This document shows, in pieces, positions 1 through 7,802 of a DNA stretch of 64,000 nt. Made by a program: the position numbers and the translations under genes. The stretch spans positions 1 through 64,000 of the forward strand of contig NZ_JAMJWG010000013.1 of NCBI RefSeq assembly GCF_024435355.1. Reading direction: 5' to 3'. Numbering within the stretch: position 1 is the stretch's first letter; every line of letters starts with the position of its first letter. Source of the stretch: Streptomyces odontomachi (GTDB lineage: Bacteria > Actinomycetota > Actinomycetes > Streptomycetales > Streptomycetaceae). The notes under the pieces are model-generated. The model was not told the origin of the DNA. It did no database searches and saw only the letters and a program-made list of their open reading frames with translations.

Positions 1-120
1 CGATAGCAAATATACAAATACGTACAGAAACCAAAACAACCTAATACACACGACCTATATCAACTTGACAACGTCAATAAACGCACATCCAGCAAACTTG
101 TTTATTTTTTTTTTTTTTAA
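1..120. other. Anomalous AT-rich stretch at the window start
   Basis: This stretch is roughly 30% GC, rich in A and C runs, and ends in a poly-T run at about 102-118 followed directly by a run of nine Cs (129-137). Everything after about 140 is typical of a >70% GC genome. No reading frame, ribosome binding site or convincing promoter is visible. The abrupt composition change, the homopolymers and the position at the edge suggest poor-quality or foreign sequence at a contig end rather than a biological element. A short insertion cannot be excluded from the sequence alone. Confidence 0.6.
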
Positions 121-124
121 ATGA

Positions 125-880
125 CCGGCCCCCCCCCGAGATCTACCCCAGGACGTCCCCTCTTCCCCTCCCCGCCGCTCTCCCGATCCCCCCGCAACCG
201 CCTCCAGCACCGCCTCCGACCCGCACGCCGCGCTGCGTGACCGGCTCGCCGACGCCCGGCTCTACCTGTGCACGGACGCCCGCACCCGGCAGGGCGACCT
301 GCCCGCGTTCCTGGACGCGGCCCTGGCCGGCGGGGTCGACATCGTCCAGCTCCGGGACAAGCGGGCCGGCGAGCCGATGGAGGCCGCCGAGGAGCTGGCG
401 CACCTGGAGGTCTTCGCGGACGCGTGCCGCCGGCACGGCAAGCTGCTCGCGGTGAACGACCGCGCCGACATCGCGCACGCCATCGGCTCCGACGTGCTCC
501 ACCTGGGCCAGGGCGACCTGCCCGTCCCGGCGGCCCGCGGCATCCTCGGCGCCGGCGTCCTCATCGGCCGCTCCACGCACTCCGCGCCCGAGGCCACGGC
601 CGCCGCCGTCCAGGAGGGCGTCGACTACTTCTGCACCGGTCCGTGCTGGCCCACCCCGACCAAGCCCGGCCGGCACGCCCCGGGCCTCGACCTGGTGCGG
701 CACGCCGCCACCCTGGACACCCACCGCCCCTGGTTCGCGATCGGCGGCATCGACCTGGGCAACCTCGACCAGGTCCTGGACGCGGGCGCCCGACGCATCG
801 TCGTCGTCCGCGCGATCACCGAAGCGGACGACCCGCAGTCGGCGGCGGCTCAGTTCACGAAGCGGCTGCGCGCGGCATGA
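125..880 (+). CDS. thiE: Thiamine-phosphate synthase ThiE, 5' end damaged or missing
   Basis: ThiE joins the thiazole phosphate and pyrimidine pyrophosphate moieties to make thiamine phosphate in the cytoplasm. The reading frame shows the TIM-barrel hallmarks: a strand reading ARLYLCTDA near 250-275, the pyrophosphate-binding QLRDK near 349-363, VNDRADIAHA, a VLHLGQGDLP segment, GRSTHS, the CTGPCWPTPTK segment and a terminal FAIGGI phosphate site. The frame is open from 125 (stop at 122-124), yet it contains no ATG, GTG or TTG until the ATG at 377, which lies after essential barrel strands. An ATG at 121 is one base out of frame, just before a C9 run; removing one C would give a full-length protein of about 250 aa. 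The true start is therefore unresolved. A short stem-loop follows the stop codon. The enzyme identity is secure; the 5' boundary is not. Confidence 0.85.
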   Translation, partial: PAPPRDLPQDVPSSPPRRSPDPPATASSTASDPHAALRDRLADARLYLCTDARTRQGDLPAFLDAALAGGVDIVQLRDKRAGEPMEAAEELAHLEVFADACRRHGKLLAVNDRADIAHAIGSDVLHLGQGDLPVPAARGILGAGVLIGRSTHSAPEATAAAVQEGVDYFCTGPCWPTPTKPGRHAPGLDLVRHAATLDTHRPWFAIGGIDLGNLDQVLDAGARRIVVVRAITEADDPQSAAAQFTKRLRAA

Positions 881-882
881 TC

Positions 883-907
883 CGGCGGGGCGGGCCCGGC
901 CCCGCCG
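883..907 (+). terminator. Stem-loop after thiE
   Basis: A perfect 9-bp GC stem (883-891 with 899-907) and a 7-nt loop lie two bases after the thiE stop. There is no T tract, as is common for Streptomyces terminators. It also separates thiE from metF. Confidence 0.6.
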
Positions 908-1048
908 CACGGCTGGAAGCACCACTCACCTGGCGCAACCTGAACCGCAGATGCACCCTGTCCGATCCGTGGACGGCAACCGGCCAAATAATCCGACATT
1001 TAATCCTGTAAATAATTCTATAAACGAGACAATCGTCCCGGCTCTGCT

Positions 1049-1076
1049 TTGTGACCCGCGGCAGCCTGGCTAACCT
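1049..1076 (+). promoter_or_regulatory. Probable promoter of leaderless metF
   Basis: A TTGTGA (1049-1054) is followed after 16 bp by TAACCT (1071-1076), a good match to the housekeeping pattern. The -10 box ends 6 nt before the metF ATG, so transcription would start at or next to the start codon. No Shine-Dalgarno sequence precedes the ATG, in agreement with leaderless translation. An unusually AT-rich patch (about 984-1024) lies just upstream and could hold a regulator site. Confidence 0.55.
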
Positions 1077-1082
1077 GCCCGT

Positions 1083-2003
1083 ATGGCTTTCGGCATCGCA
1101 TCGGTCAGGTCGGATCGCGCACCCACGGTGCGCGACATGCTCACGTCCGGCACCACCACGTACTCGTTCGAGTTCTGGGCGCCGAAGACCCCCAAGGGTG
1201 AGCGGAACCTGTGGAACGCCCTGCGCCGGGTCGAGGCGGTCGCGCCGAGCTTCGTCTCCGTCACGTACGGTGCCGGCGGTTCCACCCGGGCGGGCACGGT
1301 GAAGGCCACCCAGCAGATCGTCGCCGACACCACCCTCACCCCGGTCGCCCATCTGACCGCCGTCGACCACTCCATCGCCGAGCTGCGCAACATCATCGGC
1401 CAGTACGCGGACGCCGGGATCCGCAACATGCTCGCGGTGCGCGGCGACCCGCCCGGCGACCCCATGGGGGACTGGATCCCGCACCCGTCGGGGCTCACCT
1501 ACGCCGCCGAGCTGGTCGAGCTCATCAAGGAGTCCGGCGACTTCTGCGTGGGTGTCGCCGCGTTCCCGGAGATGCACCCGCGCTCCGGCGACGTGGACTC
1601 CGACACCCGGCACTTCATAGCCAAGTGCCGGGCCGGCGCCGACTACGCCATCACGCAGATGTTCTTCCACCCGGAGTCCTACCTGAGGCTGCGGGACCGG
1701 GTCGCCGCGGCCGGCTGCGACACCCCGATCATCCCGGAGGTCCTGCCGGTCACCAGCGTGAAGATGCTCGAGCGGCTGCCGCAGCTCAGCAACGCGACCT
1801 TCCCCGCCGAACTCCGCGACCGGATCCTCGCGGTACAGGACGATCCCGCGGCGGTACGCTCCGTAGGTATCGAGTTCGCAACGGAGTTCTGCGCGAGCCT
1901 CCTGGCGGAGGGTGTTCCGGGGCTGCACTTCATCACGCTCAACAACTCCACGGCGACGTTGGAAATCCACGAAAACCTGGGCCTGCACCCGTCGGTGGCC
2001 TGA
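1083..2003 (+). CDS. metF: Methylenetetrahydrofolate reductase MetF
   Basis: This enzyme reduces 5,10-methylene-THF to 5-methyl-THF using FAD, supplying methyl groups for methionine synthesis in the cytoplasm. The 306-aa protein is the usual bacterial length. Near the N terminus is the SFEFWAPKT segment, which carries the catalytic Glu of the family (Glu30 here). It continues with VSVTYGAGGS, PVAHLT, the flavin/folate region NMLAVRGDPPGDP and the ITQMFFHPE strand, and ends in FITLNNSTAT. The ATG at 1083 is chosen because upstream codons are not family-like and a promoter ends 6 nt before it. It is followed closely by an unrelated membrane-protein gene on the same strand. Confidence is high. 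Confidence 0.96.
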   Translation: MAFGIASVRSDRAPTVRDMLTSGTTTYSFEFWAPKTPKGERNLWNALRRVEAVAPSFVSVTYGAGGSTRAGTVKATQQIVADTTLTPVAHLTAVDHSIAELRNIIGQYADAGIRNMLAVRGDPPGDPMGDWIPHPSGLTYAAELVELIKESGDFCVGVAAFPEMHPRSGDVDSDTRHFIAKCRAGADYAITQMFFHPESYLRLRDRVAAAGCDTPIIPEVLPVTSVKMLERLPQLSNATFPAELRDRILAVQDDPAAVRSVGIEFATEFCASLLAEGVPGLHFITLNNSTATLEIHENLGLHPSVA

Positions 2004-2072
2004 TACCGGCCGTACTCTTGCCGCACAGGGCGCAGCGGTCGTACGAGACGAGAGCGCATGAGAGGGGCGGGC

Positions 2073-3293
2073 ATGGGCTGGACGGTCCTCTACATCGCAT
2101 TCGGCATCGTTGCGCTCTGGCTGCTCGGCGAGGTGCTGTTGCAGTACAAGGCCCGGCTGCGCTGGCGGCTGCTCGCCTTCGTCGGGTTCCTCGGCGTGGT
2201 CACCGGCGTGTTCCTGGGCTCGGTCGTGGTCATCGTGCTCGGCGCGGCCGCCTTCGCCACCGGGCAGACCTACGTCACGCTCTCCTTCCGGCGGGGTTTC
2301 TCCACGGGTTGGGCACTGGGCGGCAGGCCGGGAGCGAGCAAGCGCCGCAAGACCGATCCCGGACGCCCTGAGGCCTTCCAGGACCCCACCCTCCAGGTCT
2401 CCGACGTGGAGTACGAGCCGGCCCAGCCGCCGTTCCCGTCCGACCCGCCGCCGCACCAGCCGGACCCGGCCGCTTTCCCCGCGGACGCGCCGCCGTATCC
2501 GCCGGAGACGTCGGCGTATCCGGACTCCTCGGTGTACGAGGACCCGTCGGTGTTCGAGGCCGATCGAGCGTCACGCCGGCCCGAAGCGCCGGTCTACGCG
2601 CCGGAGCCGCTCCCGGAGGACACAGGCTCGTACGGCATCTACGGCCGTGACACCGCTGCCGCCGGCGCCGGCTACGACACCCCGCCCCCCGCGCCCGACA
2701 CCACCGCCTACGGCTACCCGCACCCCGACCAGCCGGACTACGTGCCCGCAGGCGCCGACACCGCCTACGCCCCGCCGTCCGCCCCGGCCTGGGACGCCGC
2801 CGCGGCGGGCGCACCGTCGGCCGACTACGCCACGGGTTACGGCTACGACGCCTACGGGGGCCACGAGGACCGTCCGTACGGCGAGGACCACCAGTACGGT
2901 TACGACAACGGCCAGCAGTACGCCGCGTACGCCGCAGACCCGTATGCCGCGGCGCCGGCCGGCCCCGGCATGGCCGACGGGGGCATGGGCGGCGTCCCGG
3001 GGGACACGCAGGGCTACGGTGCCCAGCCGCCGTATGACCCGTACGCCGGCCAGCAGGGGTACGACTACCCGTCCCAAGACCCGTACGCCGCCCAGGCCTA
3101 CGACATGCAGCCCCAGACCCCCACCCCGCCCGACGGCGTCTGGATGCCGCAGCAGCGTGCCACCGAGGACCCGTACGACGCCGGCCAGCAGCCCCCGCAG
3201 CCGTACCCCTACCAGGGCGAGCCCGACGGCTACGACCCCGCGGGAAACCAGGGGTACGGGTACGGCCCGAACGAGCAGCAATACCGGTACTGA
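2073..3293 (+). CDS. Membrane protein with long Tyr/Pro/Asp-rich cytoplasmic tail
   Basis: The function is unknown; the gene sits between metF and an FAD oxidoreductase. Two hydrophobic helices occupy about residues 3-22 and 30-60 and flank a short basic loop (KARLRWR). The remaining ~330 residues are low-complexity and probably disordered, dominated by P, Y, D, G, A and Q with many DPYA, GYG and QQ words. An ATG at 2073 is preferred because AGAGGGG (2061-2067) lies 5 nt upstream. An in-frame ATG at 2058 would add five residues. The last codons contain CCGGTACTGA, a 10-mer present three times across the 3' end (3284, 3308, 3336). The tail could serve as a scaffold or interaction region, but that is inference from composition only. 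Confidence 0.85.
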   Translation: MGWTVLYIAFGIVALWLLGEVLLQYKARLRWRLLAFVGFLGVVTGVFLGSVVVIVLGAAAFATGQTYVTLSFRRGFSTGWALGGRPGASKRRKTDPGRPEAFQDPTLQVSDVEYEPAQPPFPSDPPPHQPDPAAFPADAPPYPPETSAYPDSSVYEDPSVFEADRASRRPEAPVYAPEPLPEDTGSYGIYGRDTAAAGAGYDTPPPAPDTTAYGYPHPDQPDYVPAGADTAYAPPSAPAWDAAAAGAPSADYATGYGYDAYGGHEDRPYGEDHQYGYDNGQQYAAYAADPYAAAPAGPGMADGGMGGVPGDTQGYGAQPPYDPYAGQQGYDYPSQDPYAAQAYDMQPQTPTPPDGVWMPQQRATEDPYDAGQQPPQPYPYQGEPDGYDPAGNQGYGYGPNEQQYRY

Positions 3294-3353
3294 CCCGGGC
3301 ACTTGAACCGGTACTGAACTGAGCCGGCACTCGAACCGGTACTGACCCGGTGC

Positions 3354-3396
3354 TGACCCGCCGGCCGTGCCGCGCGATCCGCTGCCCGGCGGGTCA
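3354..3396. terminator. Inverted repeat between convergent genes
   Basis: An 11-bp perfect inverted repeat (3354-3364 and 3386-3396, arm CCGGCGGGTCA) surrounds a 21-nt loop between the two convergent genes. The right arm includes the stop codon of the minus-strand oxidoreductase. It could terminate either transcript, though the long loop lowers confidence. Confidence 0.4.
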
Positions 3397-4926
3397 CTGC
3401 GATCCGCGGAACTCCGGCCCCTCCACGATCAGTCCGGCGACCAGGGCACCCGACATGCCCGCATGCGGCAGCCCGCCGCCGGGGTGCGACCAGCCGCCGA
3501 CCGTGAACAGGCCCGGCAGCCGTGTGGTGTTCGACGGATGCAGCAGCCGGCCGGCCGCGGCGGCCAGCGCGGGCGGCGGCACCGCACCGCCCGCCGCGCC
3601 CGTCGCCTCCGCGACGTCCGCCGGGGTGCGCACCTCGTGCCAGAGCAGGCGGTCACGCAGCCCCTCGATCGCGCGCTCCACGCGCGCCAGCACCCGCTCC
3701 ACGTCGGCATCGGTGATCTCGGCGCCCGCCGGCACCGTGGCCGTGACCGTGACGGCCTCGTGTCCGGTGTCGGGCACCAGGGACGGGTCGGCGGGACGCA
3801 GCACCGTGACCGTCGGCGACACGGGGGCGCCGGGGCGGTCTCCCGGTGCCGGGGCGGACGGGGAGGCGCCCGTACCGAACAGCGCGTCGAGTTCGGCGGT
3901 GCGGTCCGCCGTGTGCACCACCGTGCGGTGTGCGGTGCCTTCGGGGCGCGGACCGCGCAGGGCCAGCAGGAGCGTGAGCCGGCTGGGCAGCCCCGACCTT
4001 GCCGGCACATCACCGGCCGTACGTGCCAGGCGGCCGGGCAGCAGAGCGTCGAGCACCTCCGGGGCGACACCGGCGACCACCAGATCCGCTTCCTCGACCG
4101 TGCCGTCCGCCGTCTCGACACCGGCCGCCCGGCCGTCCTTCTCGACGATCCGGGTCACCGCCGCACCGAAACGGAACTCCACCTTCCGGGCCTGGCATCG
4201 CTCGTACACGGCCCGCGCCAGGGCCCGCACCCCGCCGCGGACCGCCCACGTTCCGAAGGTCTGCGCCACGTACGGCAGCACAGCGGCGGACGCGGGGGTG
4301 CTGCGCGGGTCGAGACCGGCGGCCAGCGCATGGTGCTCCAGCACGGCGCGCAGCCGGGGGTCGTCGCCCAACTCCCACTCGGCGATCTCGGCGACGGTGG
4401 TCGCCGCACGCCTGCGCAGCAGTCCGCGCCGCACCACCGGTGCCGGGTACGGGTCGCGGTCGGCGAGCACCTGCCAGTTCGGCCACAGGGGTTCCTCGAG
4501 CAGCGGGCGGCGGCTGCGGTCCCAGGCCTCCCGGGCGCGGTTCAGGAAGGCCGCCCACCGCTCGCCCGCGCCGGCGCCGAGCGCCTCGTCCAGCGCGTGC
4601 GCCACGGCGGCGCGCGAGGCGTTCGCCAACCGCACGTCGGTGCCGTCCGCAAAGACATGCCGCACCGCGGGCTCCACCTGCGTCAGTTCGACGCTCTCCT
4701 CCAGCGGTTCCTTGCCGGTCTTGACGAGCAGGTCCCGGTAGACCGCGGGCAGTCCGAGCAGGCCGGGGCCCGTGTCGAAGGTGAAGCCCGCACGCTGTAC
4801 GGCGCCCAGCGCCCCACCGAACGTGTCTCCCCGCTCGTACACCACCACCCGGTGGCCCGCGACGGCCAGCCGAGCGGCGGCCGCCATCGCGCCCATCCCG
4901 GCGCCGATCACCGCAATCCGTGCCAT
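3394..4926 (-). CDS. FAD-dependent oxidoreductase, phytoene desaturase/amine oxidase-like
   Basis: The protein starts MARIAVIGAGMGAM, a Rossmann FAD-binding motif (GxGxxG at residues 8-13), followed by the VVVYERGDTFGGALG dinucleotide segment. It ends with the second FAD contact region, LFTVGGWSHPGGGLPHAGMSGA. This architecture is that of the CrtI/phytoene desaturase-like NAD(P)-binding oxidoreductases. No carotenoid biosynthesis genes are nearby, so the substrate is unknown. The ATG at 4926 is chosen because the Rossmann motif begins two residues later; a GTG at 4953 would add nine residues. AAGG lies about 8 nt upstream of the ATG. At ~510 aa it is full length with no frame damage. Confidence 0.88.
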   Translation of the reverse strand: MARIAVIGAGMGAMAAAARLAVAGHRVVVYERGDTFGGALGAVQRAGFTFDTGPGLLGLPAVYRDLLVKTGKEPLEESVELTQVEPAVRHVFADGTDVRLANASRAAVAHALDEALGAGAGERWAAFLNRAREAWDRSRRPLLEEPLWPNWQVLADRDPYPAPVVRRGLLRRRAATTVAEIAEWELGDDPRLRAVLEHHALAAGLDPRSTPASAAVLPYVAQTFGTWAVRGGVRALARAVYERCQARKVEFRFGAAVTRIVEKDGRAAGVETADGTVEEADLVVAGVAPEVLDALLPGRLARTAGDVPARSGLPSRLTLLLALRGPRPEGTAHRTVVHTADRTAELDALFGTGASPSAPAPGDRPGAPVSPTVTVLRPADPSLVPDTGHEAVTVTATVPAGAEITDADVERVLARVERAIEGLRDRLLWHEVRTPADVAEATGAAGGAVPPPALAAAAGRLLHPSNTTRLPGLFTVGGWSHPGGGLPHAGMSGALVAGLIVEGPEFRGSQ

Positions 4927-5544
4927 GCCAGGGACCTTATCGGCCGCCGTCACCAGCCCGTTCCGTGACCGGTCTGATGTGGCCGGTGCTCAGGGCCCGG
5001 TGTGCCCGGCCCCCAGGAACTGAGTACGGGTACCCAGGTGCACAGATGAGTAGCCAAGCGGATGGGGCCGATCCGGCGAAGACGGAAGAGTGAGGGCACG
5101 GAAGGGCGCGCGGCGCCGGACCGCCGACACGGGGCGGCGGAACGGCGCAGCGCCCTTGGCCACCGCTCCCGGAGGTTCCGGCGGCGGCCCGGCCCGGTCG
5201 ACCGATGCGGCCCACGGGGGAGTGCGGGCCGTCGGGGGGACGACGGGCCGGACGCCACGGGCCGCGGGTCACGGACCACGGGAGCCGGTGGAGGGATACG
5301 GGGGGCGCCGGTCCGGTGCGGTCTTGGCAACGAGACCGCGGCGGACCGGCGTTTCGTGTGTCGTGCGCCGTTTTCCTGAGCCCGCTGCCTTCGTTCTCCA
5401 GCTTCCACCCGACCTCCGGCTTCCACTTGCCTTCCGAACGTGCGATCGATACATAAATGCAGGTCAGAGCCGATTGTCAGTGGCATGGTCCACGATGAGC
5501 ACTGATGGCCACCGGGCCGTCACGGAGACGACAGGAGGTTCGCC
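4927..5544. other. Intergenic region, no supported gene
   Basis: About 600 bp separate the divergent oxidoreductase and HEPN genes. Open frames here are GC-driven shadows. It holds a GGGTACCC palindrome (5028-5035) with TGAGTA words at 5021 and 5048, which could be an operator near the oxidoreductase promoter. Just before the HEPN gene is an inverted repeat, TCAGTG (5477-5482) and CACTGA (5500-5505). The stretch 5090-5400 shows nothing recognisable. Confidence 0.5.
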
Positions 5545-6174
5545 ATGGCCAGTTCTTCCGCAGCAGCCGCAGCCCGGCGCCGCGCCGCCGGCCCTGCTCC
5601 CTCGCTGACCGGCCCTGCCACCGATGTGCACCCCGTACTCCGCCGCGCCACGGCCCCGCCCGCAGCGCTCGACCTGCTCGCCAAAGCCCGCACCGGGCTC
5701 GACGAGGCCACCCTGCTCGACCCGCCGAACGAGCGCTACGCCACCGCCCACCTGGCCGCGCTGCGCATCGCCGCCGCCGTGCTCGCCGCCCGCGGCCGGC
5801 CGGAGACCCACCCGCGCCGCCGGGCCCGCATCCGGAGCGCATGGGAAGTACTCCCCGAAATAGCTCCCGAACTGACCGAATGGAGCGCCCTGTTCGCCTC
5901 GGGCGCCCGCCGCCGGGCTCGCGCCGAGGCCGGCATACCGGGTGCGGCGAGCCGCCGGGACGCCGATGACCTGCTGCGTGACGTGGCGATGTTCCTCCGT
6001 CTGGTCGAGCGGATGCTGGTGCTCCAGCCGGTGCTCCCGCACCCTTCCGGTGATCACCCGACCCGGCAGCACCGTGAGCACCAGGGCGACCCGGCGACCG
6101 ACGCGCGGTGGCCCTCCCGCACCGAAGGGGAGGAGGACGTGAAGCAGGCGGAGCCGATGCCGGACGCGGGCTGA
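5545..6174 (+). CDS. SAV_6107-family HEPN domain protein
   Basis: This protein resembles the Streptomyces family named after S. avermitilis SAV_6107, an all-alpha HEPN-type fold of unknown role in this genomic neighbourhood. Residues 1-35 are Ala/Pro-rich. Residues 36-150 are helical, with the segments ALDLLAKARTGLDEA, YATAHLAALRIAAAVLAARG and ADDLLRDVAMFLRLVERML. The last ~55 residues are charged and probably disordered. The R-x4-6-H motif of HEPN ribonucleases is not visible in the final helix, so an RNase role is doubtful. The ATG is well supported by AGGAGG (5531-5536) 8 nt upstream. The family assignment is from memory of sequence features, not from a search. Confidence 0.75.
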   Translation: MASSSAAAAARRRAAGPAPSLTGPATDVHPVLRRATAPPAALDLLAKARTGLDEATLLDPPNERYATAHLAALRIAAAVLAARGRPETHPRRRARIRSAWEVLPEIAPELTEWSALFASGARRRARAEAGIPGAASRRDADDLLRDVAMFLRLVERMLVLQPVLPHPSGDHPTRQHREHQGDPATDARWPSRTEGEEDVKQAEPMPDAG

Positions 6175-6433
6175 CCAGCACGGGCTGACGGGCTCCCGGT
6201 GCCGGGCTCCGGGTGGCCGGGCGTACGGCGGGCGCGGGGACGTACCGACGGCCGGCCCGGGGCCGTACCAGCACACGGCGCAGATCGGTGCCGGGTAGGC
6301 CATACCGAAGCGCAGCGCGGGCAGGCAATAGGGTGGAGGCGCCTGCACCGTCCCTGCCCTGGGGCGGCAAAGGCGCACTGTTCGCCCATCGCTCCGCCGA
6401 CGTACAGGCGGTGCCGCGCCGAGGAGTCACCCC

Positions 6434-7198
6434 GTGCCGGACCCGATGCGTCCCCGCGCTTCTCTCCGTACTGCCGTGGTCTGGGATGTTCTCCAGAACA
6501 CCTTGGACCACCGGGTCAAAACCACCGGGCAGGCGCAACTCGACGTCCTCGACACCGGGGGCGGCAGCGGTCACTTCGCCGTGCCGGTCGCCCGCCTCGG
6601 CCACCGCGTCACCGTCGTCGACCCCAGCCCCAACGCGCTGTTCGCGCTGGAGCGCAGGGCCGTGGAGGCCGACGTCGCCGACCGCATCCAGGGCGTGCAG
6701 GGCGATGCGCTCGGCCTCTTCGACGTGGTCGAGCCCGGTGGCTACGACGCGGTGCTCTGCCACGGCGTCCTCGAGTACGTGGACGACCCGGCGGAGGGCC
6801 TGCGCAACGTGATCGGCGCGCTGCGCCCGTCCGGGGTGCTCAGCCTGCTGGCCGCGGGGCTCGGTGGTGCCGTGCTCTCGCGCGCCCTGGCCGGTCACTT
6901 CGCGGAGGCCCGGCAGGCCCTCGCCGACCCCGAGGGCCGCTGGGGTGAAGGCGACCCCGTGCCGCGGCGCTTCACCGTCGAGCAGCTGACCGCCCTCGTC
7001 CAGCGCGCCGGCGTGCGCGTCAGCGCGGTGCACGGCGTCCGGATCTTCGCGGACCTGGTCCCCGGCGCGCTCGTCGACACCGAACCAGGCGCCGTGGCAG
7101 ATCTGCTCAGGCTGGAGGCGGCGGCCGCCGAGGTTCCCGCGTTCCACTCCATCGCCACGCAGCTGCACGTGCTGGGCGAGAAGGAGGCCGAGGCGTAG
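6434..7198 (+). CDS. Class I SAM-dependent methyltransferase
   Basis: The 254-aa protein carries a typical Rossmann methyltransferase core. Motif I is VLDTGGGSGHF (residues 38-48), motif II VTVVDPSP, motif III around VQGDALGL, and motif IV YDAVLCHGVLEYVDDP. Its overall look is close to the CmoM/SmtA and BioC-like group, but the substrate cannot be assigned. The GTG at 6434 is chosen because GAGGAG (6421-6426) lies 7 nt upstream. It sits between the HEPN gene and the DUF3040 gene, all on the plus strand but well separated, so an operon is not obvious. Confidence 0.88.
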   Translation: MPDPMRPRASLRTAVVWDVLQNTLDHRVKTTGQAQLDVLDTGGGSGHFAVPVARLGHRVTVVDPSPNALFALERRAVEADVADRIQGVQGDALGLFDVVEPGGYDAVLCHGVLEYVDDPAEGLRNVIGALRPSGVLSLLAAGLGGAVLSRALAGHFAEARQALADPEGRWGEGDPVPRRFTVEQLTALVQRAGVRVSAVHGVRIFADLVPGALVDTEPGAVADLLRLEAAAAEVPAFHSIATQLHVLGEKEAEA

Positions 7199-7639
7199 GC
7201 CTGAGCCCTGCCGGACCGCGCAGGCGCGTGCCTGGACCCGGGCAGCGGGTCGCGCAGGCCCGGGCCCGGGCCTGGGCATGGGCAGCGGTCGCCGCCCAGG
7301 CGCCGCGCAGGCGCCGGTGCCTGGATCGGCCGCGGCCCGGGATCGGGCACCGCGCCGGGGACCCGGCCCGGTACCGGTGCCGGAGGCTGTGAAGCGGCCC
7401 ACGGCAGTACCATCGGGCCCCACCCGTGACCACCGGTTTCGGGGTCCGTGGCCGCTACCGGCCAGCACACGGAGCCCGCGCCCGCGTTGCCGCCCGGTGC
7501 GCGCCCGGATCCTCGCCCGCAGCGATGTCCTGCCCGACATGGACCAATCCGCTGATCAGCGACGCAGCCGCAGATGGAGTACTTCACAGGACACCCGATC
7601 GGGCGGCCGGCGCCGTATGATCGAAGGAGGCCGTCCGGC

Positions 7640-7756
7640 ATGACGGACCGAACGCTGGGTAATGCACGTGTCAGCGACTCGGATCGCATGGCCTTCCGGG
7701 TGGCGAACTGGCGTAGAAGGGCGGGTTTCACGGGGGCGATTCCCTGCCTATCCTGA
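7640..7756 (+). CDS. Candidate micro-ORF upstream of DUF3040 gene
   Basis: A 38-codon frame starts at an ATG preceded by AAGGAGG (7624-7630) with a 9-nt spacer, a near-perfect ribosome binding site. The predicted peptide is basic (NWRRRAG) and resembles nothing I recognise. Against it, the 3' end overlaps the likely promoter of the next gene. It may be a leader peptide, a small protein or chance. Confidence 0.25.
   Translation: MTDRTLGNARVSDSDRMAFRVANWRRRAGFTGAIPCLS
7726..7754 (+). promoter_or_regulatory. Probable promoter of DUF3040 gene
   Basis: TTTCAC (7726-7731), a 17-bp spacer and TATCCT (7749-7754) form a plausible housekeeping promoter. The implied transcript start is about 40 nt before the GTG start codon at 7803. 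Confidence 0.5.
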
Positions 7757-7802
7757 AGGGAACCCCCGGTCGTCCCGGCGACCGCAGATGAGGAGGGACT
7801 CC

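Larger units (their letters stand above)
7199..7802. other. Intergenic region with GC repeats and a promoter
   Basis: About 600 bp without a confident gene. The first 200 bp (7205-7390) are built from short imperfect repeats of CAGGCGC, CCCGGGC and GGTGCC words with strong local pairing. A 38-codon open frame (7640-7756) has a good ribosome binding site and is listed separately. A promoter for the DUF3040 gene is at 7726-7754. Confidence 0.5.

Noticed and set aside
102..120. Poly-T run as an intrinsic terminator
   Set aside because: No GC stem precedes it, and Streptomyces terminators rarely have T tracts; it belongs to the anomalous window start.
237..455. A GTG-started 72-codon frame within thiE
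   Set aside because: It is in the wrong frame for ThiE and its translation is Ser/Thr/Arg-rich noise.
5062..5608. Overlapping plus-strand frames upstream of the HEPN gene
   Set aside because: Arg/Gly/Pro-rich translations, no ribosome binding site, and they overlap the well-supported HEPN start.
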